A DNA stretch of 64,000 nt. It comes from Roseiarcus sp036488815. GTDB lineage: Bacteria > Pseudomonadota > Alphaproteobacteria > Rhizobiales > Beijerinckiaceae. The DNA is taken from assembly GCA_036488815.1 (NCBI GenBank), contig DASXGX010000159.1, forward strand, positions 1 to 64,000, given 5' to 3'. Each line of letters begins with the position of its first letter. The stretch's first letter is position 1. The translations under genes were made by a program, and so were the position numbers. This document shows, in pieces, positions 44,196-52,915 of this stretch. Under the pieces are notes generated by a model. It was not told where the DNA came from. It saw only the letters and a list, made by a program, of their open reading frames with translations, and did not search any database.

Positions 44196-45217
44196 GCCGC
44201 CACCGCCGCCGGACGGGCGGGTCCTTCTCCTGCGCCGCTGCGATCGATCGCGTCAGCGATGGCCGCTACATCTTCCGCGCTCAACGTCAGCGCCGCCGCG
44301 TCGAGCCAACCGTCGACCTGGCGCGCGCTGCGGGCGCCGACGATCGCTCCGGTGACGCCCGGCCAAGCCAGCGTCCACGCGACGGCGACCGAAGCGACAG
44401 TGACTCCGCGCCGCTCGGCGACGCCGCCCATCGCCTGGGCGACCTGGAGATTGCGTCGCAGCGGCTCGCCCTTGAATTCACCGTTGCGCGAGCGCCAATC
44501 GTCGGCCGGCAAAGCCGCCGCCCGCTCGACGCTGAACGAGCCGGTCAGCAGGCCGGCCTGCATCGGGCTGTAGACGATCACGCCGGTTTGATGCGAATGG
44601 CACCACGGCAACTCCGCAGCGCCGACCTTGCGCTTGATCGCCGAGAACGGCGGCTGCAAAGTGTCGACATGCCCCAGCTTCTCAGCGGCGTTGAGCTGCG
44701 CCACGTTGTGATTGGAAAGCCCGACGGCGCCCACCTTGCCCTCTTTCTTGAGGTCCAGCAGCGTCTGCCAGTAGGCCTCGATGGGCGTGCCGTCTTCGGC
44801 CGGCCAGTGCATCTGGTAGAGGTCGATGCGCTCGACCTTGAGACGGCGCAGCGAGTCCTCGACCTCCCGGCGAATGCTCGCCGGGGCGCCGATCTGCTTG
44901 GGCAGAGCCTTGCGATCGGCGGACGGAACCAATCCGCATTTCGTGAAGACATAAGGACGTTCGCTGAGGGGAATGGGCGCGAGCGCGGCGGCGACGACCT
45001 CCTCCGAATGCCCGAGGCCGTAGATGGCCGCCGTGTCGATCCAGTTGACGCCGCGCGCCACGGCATGACGGATCGCCGCGATCGAGTCGTTGTCGTCCTG
45101 GCTGCCCCAGCCGACCGCCCAGTCGCCGCCGACCGCCCAGGAGCCGAAACCGACGCGCGTAATGCGGATGTCCGTCGTGCCGAGCTGACGGGTCGGGAAA
45201 GTATTCGTGCTGTTCAT
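44192..45217 (-). CDS. Aldo/keto reductase
   Basis: This 341-residue TIM-barrel NADPH-dependent reductase has the catalytic tetrad Asp (WIDTAAIYG), Tyr (IYGLGHSEE), Lys (YVFTKCG) and His (YQMHWPAEDG), with the SNHNVAQL and VGARSARQVDG cofactor-binding segments. The start is ATG 45217, at the head of the operon and 117 bp from the divergent LysR gene. It could make or remove an aldehyde that the Pao complex oxidises. Confidence 0.9.
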   Translation of the reverse strand: MNSTNTFPTRQLGTTDIRITRVGFGSWAVGGDWAVGWGSQDDNDSIAAIRHAVARGVNWIDTAAIYGLGHSEEVVAAALAPIPLSERPYVFTKCGLVPSADRKALPKQIGAPASIRREVEDSLRRLKVERIDLYQMHWPAEDGTPIEAYWQTLLDLKKEGKVGAVGLSNHNVAQLNAAEKLGHVDTLQPPFSAIKRKVGAAELPWCHSHQTGVIVYSPMQAGLLTGSFSVERAAALPADDWRSRNGEFKGEPLRRNLQVAQAMGGVAERRGVTVASVAVAWTLAWPGVTGAIVGARSARQVDGWLDAAALTLSAEDVAAIADAIDRSGAGEGPARPAAVAA

Positions 45218-45302
45218 CACGATCCCTTGATGTGCGTTCGTTGCTGCACTGCACATAGGCGGGCGGATCGTGAAGTTCAAATGCTATATTCTGCTTAGAG
45301 CT

Positions 45303-45317
45303 AGCACCAAAAGTGCT
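45303..45317. promoter_or_regulatory. Inverted repeat AGCAC-CAAAA-GTGCT in the LysR/AKR divergent region
   Basis: This 5-5-5 inverted repeat lies 17 bp before the LysR ATG and 86 bp upstream of the aldo/keto reductase start. LysR-type proteins usually bind such partial dyads next to divergent promoters. The dyad is short, so the assignment is tentative. Confidence 0.3.
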
Positions 45318-45334
45318 TAATTGTACGGGCCGCC

Positions 45335-46267
45335 ATGGATCTCAGGCAACTGGAGTACTTCGCAACTGTCGCAGCGGAACAGAGTTTCACGCGAGCCGCC
45401 CGCCGCCTGAACATGGTCCAATCCGGGCTTTCTGCGGCGATCCGCGCCCTCGAGGAGGATCTTGGCGCGACGCTTTTCACCCGCACGACGCGCCGTGTCG
45501 ACCTGACGGCGATCGGCCGCGCGTTCCTGGTCGAAGCCCAGCGCGTTCTCGATGCAGCGGCTGAAGCGCGACGAATTGTCGCGCAAATGCAGGGTCTGCG
45601 GAGAGGCACGCTGTCGATAGGGCTGATCCAGGGAATGGCGCCGCTGATCGATATTTCCGCATTGGTCGGGAAATTCCGCGCCGCGTGGCCGGACATCGAG
45701 ATTCGCTTGATTTCCGGCGGCACGCTGCCGCTGATCGAGCGGGTTCGGTCGGGCGAACTCGATTTGGCGTTCACCGAATTCGTCGGCGCCCCGCCGCCCG
45801 GCGCCGGAGCGTGGATGTTGGCGTGCGACCCCCTGGTGGCGGTCTGCGCCTCCGGCCACGCTCTCGCCGGCCGGCGTGATGTGAGACTCCGCGATCTGAT
45901 AGGGGAGAGCTTCGTCGAATTGCAGCCCGATTGGGGCGTCCGCAAGCTGATCGACCAGAGTTTTGCGGAAAGCCGGCTCACGCGCCGGATCGGCTTCGAG
46001 GTCAACGACCCGGCGACACAATTGGATTTGGTTGCGCATGGTCTCGGCGTCGCCCTCGTCCCCAAGGCGGCGATCGGCGAGCGGCTGGCGACATCGGCCG
46101 GCGAGCATCTCGCCATTGCGGTACTCGCGGAGCCGGAAATTTGCTGGGAGATCGCGGTCGTCTTCCCTCAGGGAACCGAGCATCCGCTCGGCGCCTTGAC
46201 GCGGACGTTCCTCGACTTCGTGCGCGCCACCGTTCCGCTGCTGGAGGAGGTCGGGGCAGCGGCGTGA
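45335..46267 (+). CDS. LysR family transcriptional regulator
   Basis: This 310-residue protein has the LysR winged helix at the N-terminus (MDLRQLEYFATVAAEQSFTRAARRLNMVQSGLSAAIRALEEDLG) and a substrate-binding domain (GTLSIGLIQGMAPLIDISALVGKF). It is divergent from the aldo/keto reductase-cupin-pao operon, the typical arrangement for a LysR activator of that operon. Its stop is 43 bp from the end of the converging SnoaL-like pseudogene. The effector is unknown. Confidence 0.93.
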   Translation: MDLRQLEYFATVAAEQSFTRAARRLNMVQSGLSAAIRALEEDLGATLFTRTTRRVDLTAIGRAFLVEAQRVLDAAAEARRIVAQMQGLRRGTLSIGLIQGMAPLIDISALVGKFRAAWPDIEIRLISGGTLPLIERVRSGELDLAFTEFVGAPPPGAGAWMLACDPLVAVCASGHALAGRRDVRLRDLIGESFVELQPDWGVRKLIDQSFAESRLTRRIGFEVNDPATQLDLVAHGLGVALVPKAAIGERLATSAGEHLAIAVLAEPEICWEIAVVFPQGTEHPLGALTRTFLDFVRATVPLLEEVGAAA

Positions 46268-46310
46268 GGCCGCGGCCGTACATCGAAACCCGCCGAGAGC
46301 GCTCGGTGTT

Positions 46311-46680
46311 CTATCGTGACGGCGTTGAATCGAGGAAAACATAGAGCGCGGCGATCTTGTCGCCGCGAACGATGATGACGTCCAGCCCAGTGTAATCAGG
46401 CTTTCTCTCCACGCGGGCCCGATCCCCACGCAAGACGGCCGGCGTTGTGCAGCGCCTGCGGCTCGCCGTGAGGCGTGTACACGAAATGAGGGTGACCTGC
46501 GCGCAGATCTCCCGCGAATTTGTCCAACGCATCGCGCCCGACGAAAATGCCGGGAGGCGCGTAGAGGACACAGTCGTCGGTGTAGAGGTCCTCGATCGCC
46601 GCACGACGGCGGCCGACGTCCCCTTCGCCGAAAACCTCCTGTAGGTTTCGGCTCAGCAGTTCATGAATCCTGTCCGACAT
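46311..46680 (-). pseudogene. SnoaL/NTF2-like protein, broken by a single-base frameshift
   Basis: The N-terminal part (MSDRIHELLSRNLQEVFGEG to GRLAWGSGPRGEK) is read in one frame from ATG 46680. The C-terminal part (KPDYTGLDVIIVRGDKIAALYVFLD) is read in the next frame. Removing one A from the AAA at 46402-46404 (minus strand) joins the two into a plausible 122-residue SnoaL-like protein, and the total of 370 nt (3n+1) agrees. Without correction the protein ends at a TGA just after GEKA. The gene has a good GGAGG site and lies at the 3' end of the heptose/fucose operon. It is either a recent pseudogene or an assembly error. Confidence 0.75.
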
Positions 46681-46724
46681 CGCGCCTCCGTGTTTTCTCG
46701 CGGGGCCGCATAGGAAGGCTTGCT

Positions 46725-47675
46725 TCAAAGCGCTCCGGCGCCCTCGTTCGCCAGGAACCATGCGTAAGTATCGCTCAGCCCCTGCCGCAGTGCAATCGAG
46801 GGCCGCCAGCCGAGGGCGCGCATCTTGTCGGCGCTCATCAACTTGCGCGGCGTGCCGTCCGGCTTGATGAGGTCGTGTACGATCTCGCCTTCGAATCCGA
46901 CAACCTCGCAGACCAGTTCGGTCAGCTCGCGGATCGTCATATCTTCTCCCCAGCCGACGTTCACCGGACTCGGGTCGGAATAGACGTTCATCAGCCGCAC
47001 GCAGGCGTCGGCGCAATCGTCGACATGCAGGAACTCGCGGCGGACGGTCCCCGTTCCCCAGACGACGAGGCTCTTGTCGCCATTCCGTTTCGCCACGTGC
47101 GCCTTGCGGATGAGCGCGGGCAGAACGTGGCTCGACTGAAGCTCGAAATTGTCGCCGGGCCCATAGAGATTGGTCGGCATGGCGGAGATGAAGTCGCGGC
47201 CGTGCTGCTTGCGATAGGCCTGGGCGAGCTTAACGCCGGCGATCTTGGCGATGGCGTACCATTCGTTGGTCGGCTCGAGCGATCCGGTCAGCAGCGACTC
47301 TTCGACGATCGGCTGCGCCGCAAATTTCGGGTAGATGCACGACGAGCCGAGAAACAGCAGCTTCTCGACGCCGATCCGATGCGACGCCCCGATGACGTTG
47401 GCCTCGATCATCAGGTTATCGTAGAGGAAGTCGGCCGGATAGGAATCGTTGGCCAGGATGCCGCCGACTTTGGCCGCCGCCAGAAACACCGCCTGTGGCT
47501 TCGCGCGCTCCATCCACGCCGCCACCGCGGCTTGATCTTTCAGATCGACGCGCGACCGCTCGACGGTCAGAATCTCGCAACGCTCAGACGCCAGCCGGCG
47601 CACGATCGCCGAGCCGACCATGCCGCGGTGGCCCGCGACCCACACGCGTTTGCCTTCGATCGAAAAGGCGGCCAT
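46725..47675 (-). CDS. fcl: GDP-L-fucose synthase family (GDP-4-keto-6-deoxy-sugar epimerase/reductase)
   Basis: This 316-residue extended SDR has the cofactor motif GHRGMVGSA (residues 15-23), the SSCIYPK segment with the epimerase cysteine (Cys113), YAIAK with Tyr140/Lys144, and MPTNLYGPGDNF. It converts GDP-4-keto-6-deoxymannose to GDP-L-fucose in the canonical route; heptose-pathway homologues work on the 6-deoxyheptose equivalent. It begins immediately after the gmd stop. Its closeness to canonical GDP-fucose synthases favours fucose, but the heptose genes in the same operon keep the alternative open. Confidence 0.93.
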   Translation of the reverse strand: MAAFSIEGKRVWVAGHRGMVGSAIVRRLASERCEILTVERSRVDLKDQAAVAAWMERAKPQAVFLAAAKVGGILANDSYPADFLYDNLMIEANVIGASHRIGVEKLLFLGSSCIYPKFAAQPIVEESLLTGSLEPTNEWYAIAKIAGVKLAQAYRKQHGRDFISAMPTNLYGPGDNFELQSSHVLPALIRKAHVAKRNGDKSLVVWGTGTVRREFLHVDDCADACVRLMNVYSDPSPVNVGWGEDMTIRELTELVCEVVGFEGEIVHDLIKPDGTPRKLMSADKMRALGWRPSIALRQGLSDTYAWFLANEGAGAL

Positions 47676-48755
47676 TCACGCATCTCTCATGATCACCGCC
47701 GACCGCATGACATCGAGATCCGCCTCCACCATTTCACGCGCGAGCTCGCGAATGCTGGTTTCGTGTTTCCAGCCTAGCTTCGCATACGCCTTACCAGGAT
47801 CGCCGATCAAGAGGTCAACCTCGGTCGGGCGGAAATAACGGGGGTCGATTTCGACCAGCGGACGCCCCGTCTTCATGTCCAGGCCTTTTTCCTCGACTCC
47901 CCTGCCCGTCCATTCGAGCGTGAAGCCGGCGTCGGCGAACGCCCATTCCACGAATTGGCGGACGGAGGTGCTGACCCCGGTCGCCAGGACGTAGTCGTCC
48001 GGCTCCGGCTGCTGCAGCATCAGCCACATGCCGCGAACATATTCGCGGGCATGGCCCCAATCGCGCTGGGCGTCGAGATTGCCGAGGAAGAGCTTGTCCT
48101 GGCGGCCAAGCTTGATGGCCGCCGCGGCGCGGGTGATCTTCCGCGTGACGAAGGTTTCGCCGCGGAACGGACTTTCGTGATTGAACAGGATGCCGTTCGA
48201 GGCGTGCATCCCGTAGGCCTCGCGATAATTGACGACGATCCAATAGGCGTACATCTTCGCGACGGCATAGGGCGAGCGAGGATAGAACGGGGTCGTCTCG
48301 CACTGCGGAACGGCTTGCACGAGGCCGTACAGCTCCGAGGTCGAGGCCTGGTAGAAGCGCGTCTTCTTTTCAAGCCCGAGAATGCGGATGGCCTCGAGCA
48401 GGCGCAAAGCGCCAAGCCCATCGGCGTTCGCGGTGTATTCCGGCGTCTCGAACGACACCTGAACGTGGCTCTGTGCGGCGAGATTGTAGATTTCGTCGGG
48501 CTGAGCCTGCTGCACGATCCGGATCAGATTGGTCGAGTCCGTGACGTCGCCGTAGTGAAGGATGAAACGCCGCGCCGGAACCTGCGGGTCCTGGTAGATG
48601 TGCTCGATGCGTCCGGTGTTGAACGACGACGAGCGCCGTTTGATCGCATGGACGGTATACCCCTTCGACAGCAGGAGTTCCGCCAAATAAGCGCCGTCCT
48701 GCCCTGTCACGCCGGTAATCAGAGCCACTTTGCCGTTTCGAGCCGCCTTCGCCAT
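47676..48755 (-). CDS. gmd: GDP-mannose 4,6-dehydratase
   Basis: This 359-residue enzyme makes GDP-4-keto-6-deoxy-sugar. It has the cofactor motif GVTGQDGAYLAE, the RRSSSFNTGRIEHIYQDP NADP-binding segment, the catalytic TSELYG Ser/Thr-Glu pair, YAVAK, and NHESPFRGETFVTRKITR. These match canonical Gmd very closely. It ends directly at the fcl start, so the two are coupled. The preceding SAF-domain gene ends 39 bp upstream. Confidence 0.95.
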   Translation of the reverse strand: MAKAARNGKVALITGVTGQDGAYLAELLLSKGYTVHAIKRRSSSFNTGRIEHIYQDPQVPARRFILHYGDVTDSTNLIRIVQQAQPDEIYNLAAQSHVQVSFETPEYTANADGLGALRLLEAIRILGLEKKTRFYQASTSELYGLVQAVPQCETTPFYPRSPYAVAKMYAYWIVVNYREAYGMHASNGILFNHESPFRGETFVTRKITRAAAAIKLGRQDKLFLGNLDAQRDWGHAREYVRGMWLMLQQPEPDDYVLATGVSTSVRQFVEWAFADAGFTLEWTGRGVEEKGLDMKTGRPLVEIDPRYFRPTEVDLLIGDPGKAYAKLGWKHETSIRELAREMVEADLDVMRSAVIMRDA

Positions 48756-48794
48756 CGATCACCTCGCCGCGCCAATCCGGGTTCACTTCATCCT

Positions 48795-50150
48795 TCAGAC
48801 GGCGCCGTGTACGAGCGGCGCAGTTTCTCTCGATACGGTCGAACGGCCGCCGAAAAAGCGCGCGTCCTGCTCGCGCCGCAGTTCGTCGCACAAGCGCCCA
48901 GCGGGAATATCGACGTCCTCGTACGTGAGGCATTGGTCGCGCGGCACGTTGCGCCGCAGCCGGCAGCCTTCGGCCAGACCGATCGGCAGCAGTCGTTCGG
49001 CGTGAACGACGTCGGCGTTCTCGCACAAGCCGTAAGTCATGTAGTGGCCAAGTCCGTCGAGAACCTCTCCCGCTTCGAGGTCTCGCTTGGCGGCCGCGAT
49101 CACGTCGACGCAGGGCGCGCCCAACGGCGTGATTGCGGGGTCGCGGAAGATCGCGGCGCGCGCGACCGTAAAGGGCACCTCGAAATGGCAGAGATGGTAG
49201 GGCCAATAGAAGCAATAGAGCGGCCCCTGCCCCATCTTGTAAAGCGAGAGGTAGTGCTTCTCGAAAGCGTCGTCTGTCGTTCCCAGCACGAAGATTCCGG
49301 GGTTGGGCATGGCGCCGACGCAATAGTCGACGATCCCCGGCCCCTCGGTGAGCTCGTGCAGCGGATACCAGTTGACGGCTTCCTGGATCGGCGTGCCGGT
49401 TTCGACGACCGGCCCGTGCATGCCGCGCTTGGCCACCCGCATGCCGGTCGCGTTGGCGACGATCGCGTTCTCGAAGGAAATCTTGGTGCCATCCGCGAAG
49501 GACGTCACCATGGGCGCCTTCATCCCCCATTTCCTGGCGAAGCCCTCCTGGGTCGTCGGGTTGCGGTAGGGATCGTGCAGGCCCTTGATGTTGCCGCACA
49601 GCACCGGCCTGACGCCGAGCCCCTTGACCCAGCGATAGAGGTTCATGATGACCCCGGGCTGGTCGCCCTCCGTATTCGTGATGACGACGCCCGCCTTGTC
49701 GGCGTAGGTCTTCAGGATGGGGCCGAGCGTGCCGTCGAGTTCGGCGTTCATCATGACGACGTGCTTATGCCTGGCGATCGCCCGCATCACCAAGCGGGCC
49801 GCGAACTCGATCGCGCCGGTCACTTCCAGGATGACGTCGATCTCGTTGGCGTCGCAAAGAAGCATGGGATCGTCAACGATCGCGCGCCAGCCGCGCGAAA
49901 TGCATTCGTCCAACTGCTCGGCCGACTGCGCGTGGACGACGTCGGTCACGCCGGATTCGGCGTAAACCTTGCGGGCGCCCTCGCGATGGCGGTTGGAGAT
50001 CGCCACCAGCGTCATGCCCTTGGTGTATTTCAACATTTGCCGGGCTATGCCGCGCGCCATGAAACCGGCGCCGACCATGCCGACCCGGATCGGCACCCCT
50101 GCCCGTTCGAGCCGCTCGAGTTCGCGATCGACAATGAACATGCCCTTCAC
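48795..50150 (-). CDS. Homoserine-dehydrogenase-like NAD(P) oxidoreductase with C-terminal SAF domain
   Basis: This 451-residue protein has an N-terminal Rossmann fold (IRVGMVGAGFMARGIARQML, residues about 20-39), a central NAD-domain segment (EVTGAIEFAARLVMRAIARHKHVVMMN) and a C-terminal SAF-like domain (RLRRNVPRDQCLTYEDVDIPA). It lacks the lysine-rich homoserine site. The start is GTG 50150, overlapping the epimerase stop (GTGA); ATG 50141 is the alternative. Its place in a nucleotide-sugar operon suggests sugar or sugar-phosphate oxidation or reduction, but no function is established from sequence. Confidence 0.8.
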   Translation of the reverse strand: MKGMFIVDRELERLERAGVPIRVGMVGAGFMARGIARQMLKYTKGMTLVAISNRHREGARKVYAESGVTDVVHAQSAEQLDECISRGWRAIVDDPMLLCDANEIDVILEVTGAIEFAARLVMRAIARHKHVVMMNAELDGTLGPILKTYADKAGVVITNTEGDQPGVIMNLYRWVKGLGVRPVLCGNIKGLHDPYRNPTTQEGFARKWGMKAPMVTSFADGTKISFENAIVANATGMRVAKRGMHGPVVETGTPIQEAVNWYPLHELTEGPGIVDYCVGAMPNPGIFVLGTTDDAFEKHYLSLYKMGQGPLYCFYWPYHLCHFEVPFTVARAAIFRDPAITPLGAPCVDVIAAAKRDLEAGEVLDGLGHYMTYGLCENADVVHAERLLPIGLAEGCRLRRNVPRDQCLTYEDVDIPAGRLCDELRREQDARFFGGRSTVSRETAPLVHGAV

Positions 50151-50713
50151 TCCTGATCGGCGGTCTCGACGACTTTCGCGCGCTCGGGCGCAAAATCTGG
50201 CCAGGCGCCATCCTTTTCCGAGATAACCGCCGGCTCCGCAGGCCAGCGAATGGCGAAGGCGGGATCGTTCCAGCGCACGCCGGCCTCGGCCCCGGGGGCG
50301 TAGAACTCGGACACGAGATAGGTGACTTCGGTGTCGTCCGCGAGCGTGAGGAAGGCGTTAGCGCAGCCCTTGGGAACCAGCAGCGTTCGATAATTGGCGG
50401 CGCTGAGTTCGAGCGCGATGTGGCGCATGAAGGTCGGCGAGTCCGGCCGCAGATCGATCAGCACGTCGTGAACCGCGCCGCGAATGCAGCGCAGGAGCTT
50501 GTCCTCGCGATGCGGCGCGCGCTGATAGTGGAAGCCCCGCAGCGTGTGCTTGCGGCGGTTGAATGAGATGTTCATTTGCGCGATGCGCGTCGGCAGGCCG
50601 CGCTCGGCGAACTCGCGCGAGCACCAGCCGCGCGCGAAGAAGCCTCGGTCGTCCTCGCGCTTCTCGAGTTCGACGATATAGGCGCCTGGGATTTCGGTCT
50701 CGTTGAAGATCAT
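50147..50713 (-). CDS. dTDP-4-dehydrorhamnose 3,5-epimerase family protein (RmlC-like cupin)
   Basis: This 188-residue cupin has the RmlC catalytic His in LRGFHYQRAPHREDKLLRC, the VHDVLIDLRPDSPTF strand and the later YLVSEFYAPGAE segment holding the Tyr. Homologues in GDP-heptose pathways (MlghB/DdahB-type) epimerise 4-keto-heptose at C3 and/or C5. As no rmlABD genes are nearby, epimerisation of a GDP-4-keto-6-deoxy sugar made by Gmd is more likely than dTDP-rhamnose synthesis. It overlaps the SAF-domain gene by 4 bp. Confidence 0.87.
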   Translation of the reverse strand: MIFNETEIPGAYIVELEKREDDRGFFARGWCSREFAERGLPTRIAQMNISFNRRKHTLRGFHYQRAPHREDKLLRCIRGAVHDVLIDLRPDSPTFMRHIALELSAANYRTLLVPKGCANAFLTLADDTEVTYLVSEFYAPGAEAGVRWNDPAFAIRWPAEPAVISEKDGAWPDFAPERAKVVETADQE

Positions 50714-50738
50714 CGTCGTTCCCCGCACTTCCTGCTCT

Positions 50739-51815
50739 TCAGGAGGGATAGAGCACCCGCGATCCGTGCACCTCGTAGCCGAGCCGCACGTAGGCCAGTT
50801 CCGACAGCGACTGCCGCACCTTGTCGCGGTTCTCCGGCTTGACAATGAACATGAGGAAGCCGCCGCCGCCCGCGCCGCAGAGCTTGCCGCCCTCCGCCCC
50901 GGCCTCGATCGCTCGCGCGTAATAGCGGTCGATGTCGGAGGTCGTGATTTTGGAGGCGAGACGACGCTTCAGCTCCCAATTGGTGTGAAGCGCCTTGCCC
51001 ATCCGCTCCAGCTCGATTTCCGGACCCGAGCAGATCGAGCGCATCTCGTAGGCGTCGTCGCGCATGCGCCGCAGCACGTCGAGGTTCTTGGGCGTGTTGC
51101 TCTTCTGCTCGGTCAGCACGGAGGCCGCGGGGCGCTGATGACCCGTCCAGAACATCATGATGTTGTTGAAGAGGTGCGCGACGGAGCCATTCACGAGCCG
51201 TTGCGGCTCGACCATGACGCGACCGCCGCGCGCGAAGCGAAGCAGATTGAGCCCGCCGAACGCAGCGGCGTATTGGTCCTGCTTGCCGATCGGCTCGCGC
51301 AGCACCTCCATCTCGATGTAGCACGCCTCCTCGGCGAGTTGACCGGCGGTGACCCGCTCGCCGCGATAGGCGTGCAGCGCGTTGAGCAAGCCGACGGCGA
51401 AGGCGCTCGAGCCCCCGAGGCCGGTCGAGGCCGGCATGTCCGCGACGGTGCTGATGAAGATCGGCGGCTCGATCTTCAGATATTTGAGGCACTCGCGCGC
51501 GATGTTGTTCTCGATCTCGTCGATCGTGTTGACCTGCTCGGTGCGCGAGTAATTGAGCCGGATCGGCTCGTTGAAGATTTCGCTATGCCGCTTCACGGTC
51601 ACATAGACATATTTGTCGACCGCCGCGCTCAGTACGGCGCCGTCCTCGGCGTCATAGAATTCGGGCAAGTCGGTGCCGCCTCCCGCGAAGCTCACTCGCA
51701 ACGGCGTGCGCGTCACGACGACGCCGGCGGATGCCTCGTGGCCGCGACCGCGTGCGGATCGATCGTCCTCGATCGTCGAGGCGACCGAAAGCTCGTCCTT
51801 AGCCAAGGTTTTCAC
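50739..51815 (-). CDS. hddA: D-glycero-alpha-D-manno-heptose 7-phosphate kinase-like (HddA, GHMP kinase)
   Basis: This 358-residue GHMP kinase phosphorylates heptose 7-phosphate at C1. It has an N-terminal TPLRVSFAGGGTDLPEFY motif diagnostic for HddA/fucokinase-like members, the ATP loop PASTGLGGSSAFAVGLLNAL and the C-terminal motif KLCGAGGGGFLMF. The first 30 residues are unconserved. It is 11 bp downstream of the SDR epimerase gene. With GmhA, GmhB and HddC activities in the same operon, the GDP-heptose route is complete. Confidence 0.92.
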   Translation of the reverse strand: MKTLAKDELSVASTIEDDRSARGRGHEASAGVVVTRTPLRVSFAGGGTDLPEFYDAEDGAVLSAAVDKYVYVTVKRHSEIFNEPIRLNYSRTEQVNTIDEIENNIARECLKYLKIEPPIFISTVADMPASTGLGGSSAFAVGLLNALHAYRGERVTAGQLAEEACYIEMEVLREPIGKQDQYAAAFGGLNLLRFARGGRVMVEPQRLVNGSVAHLFNNIMMFWTGHQRPAASVLTEQKSNTPKNLDVLRRMRDDAYEMRSICSGPEIELERMGKALHTNWELKRRLASKITTSDIDRYYARAIEAGAEGGKLCGAGGGGFLMFIVKPENRDKVRQSLSELAYVRLGYEVHGSRVLYPS

Positions 51816-51826
51816 GGCTCGCCCTC

Positions 51827-52915
51827 CTATCCTGTGAACGCCCGGCTATGCTCGCGACGGCTCTCGACGCCGGCCTCGGACCATCTGAGATTGTCGTCCA
51901 CCCTGCGGCTGTCGAGCAGATGACGCAGCCAGCTCAGTCGGGTGAAGCGCTTGTCGGTGAATTCGGCACGGCTCAGCGCGATGCCCTTGAAGGCCGCGTA
52001 GAGTTCATCCGCCCCCTTTCGCGCCGTCCAGCGGAACTCGAACGCCGGGAACGTCCGCTTGAACTTGGCGAAATCGGCCTTGTAGGTGCGCTGGTCCGCG
52101 CCGGGCTGCGGCGCCATCTCGAGCTCGCAACCGGGAACCGTCTCCGCGACGATCCGCCCGAGTTCGCGAATTTGGTGATTGAGGTGATCCGCGCCGGTGT
52201 TGAAGGCTTCGTCGTGGATCGCCTCGCGCGGCGCCTCGAGCACCGCCTGGAAGGCGCGCGCCACATCCTGGACATGGACCACTGGCCGCCACGGCGTGCC
52301 GTCGCTATGGATCGTGACGCGGCCGGTGGTGAAGGCTGCGCCCATCAGATTGTTGAGCACCGTGTCGAACCGCATGCGCGGCGACAGCCCGTAGATCGTT
52401 CCGTTGCGGATGTAGGTCGGCGAAAAGCGATCGCCGGCCAGCGCGCGCAGCGCGTTCTCGGCATCGACCTTGGAACGGGCGTATTGGGTCTGCGGCGCGA
52501 GCGGCGCGGTTTCGTCGACCACCGCGGCTTGCGACATGCCGTACATGATGCACGAGGAGGAGAAGAGGAATCGCTCGACTCCGGCCTCTTTCGCCAACTG
52601 CGCCAAGCGGATCGTCCCCTCGCCGTTGATCTCCCGCGTCCAGCCCTCGTTCAAATTGCCGATCGGATCGTTGCTGAGCGCCGCGAGGTGGATCACCGCG
52701 TCGAAGCCGTCGAGATCCCTCGCGCTGACTTCACGCAGGTCCTTGCGGATCGACCGGATCCCCGAGGGGGCCGGAACGAGCGTGCAATCCTGGAAATAGC
52801 CGGTGTCGAGGCCGACGACGTCGTAATCCTGGCTTCGCAGCCACGGCGCCATCACGGAGCCGATGTAGCCTTCGTGGCCGGTGATGAGCAGTCTTCGGTT
52901 GTTAGGCATGGGCAA
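51827..52915 (-). CDS. NAD-dependent epimerase/dehydratase (extended SDR) of the heptose operon
   Basis: This 362-residue extended SDR has the cofactor motif TGHEGYIGS (residues about 13-21), LAALSNDP, the SSSCIMYG segment and YARSK. The start (ATG 52915, or ATG 52909) overlaps the end of the HddC-GmhB gene by up to 14 bp. The extended family covers 4-epimerases, 4,6-dehydratases and reductases. Homologues occur beside heptose genes in capsule clusters and probably modify the GDP-heptose. Its substrate is not assigned. Confidence 0.85.
   Translation of the reverse strand: MPMPNNRRLLITGHEGYIGSVMAPWLRSQDYDVVGLDTGYFQDCTLVPAPSGIRSIRKDLREVSARDLDGFDAVIHLAALSNDPIGNLNEGWTREINGEGTIRLAQLAKEAGVERFLFSSSCIMYGMSQAAVVDETAPLAPQTQYARSKVDAENALRALAGDRFSPTYIRNGTIYGLSPRMRFDTVLNNLMGAAFTTGRVTIHSDGTPWRPVVHVQDVARAFQAVLEAPREAIHDEAFNTGADHLNHQIRELGRIVAETVPGCELEMAPQPGADQRTYKADFAKFKRTFPAFEFRWTARKGADELYAAFKGIALSRAEFTDKRFTRLSWLRHLLDSRRVDDNLRWSEAGVESRREHSRAFTG

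Noticed and set aside
47955..50156. 733-codon open frame on the plus strand
   Set aside because: It is antisense to gmd and the SAF-domain gene, both of which have clear motifs; its own translation shows none.
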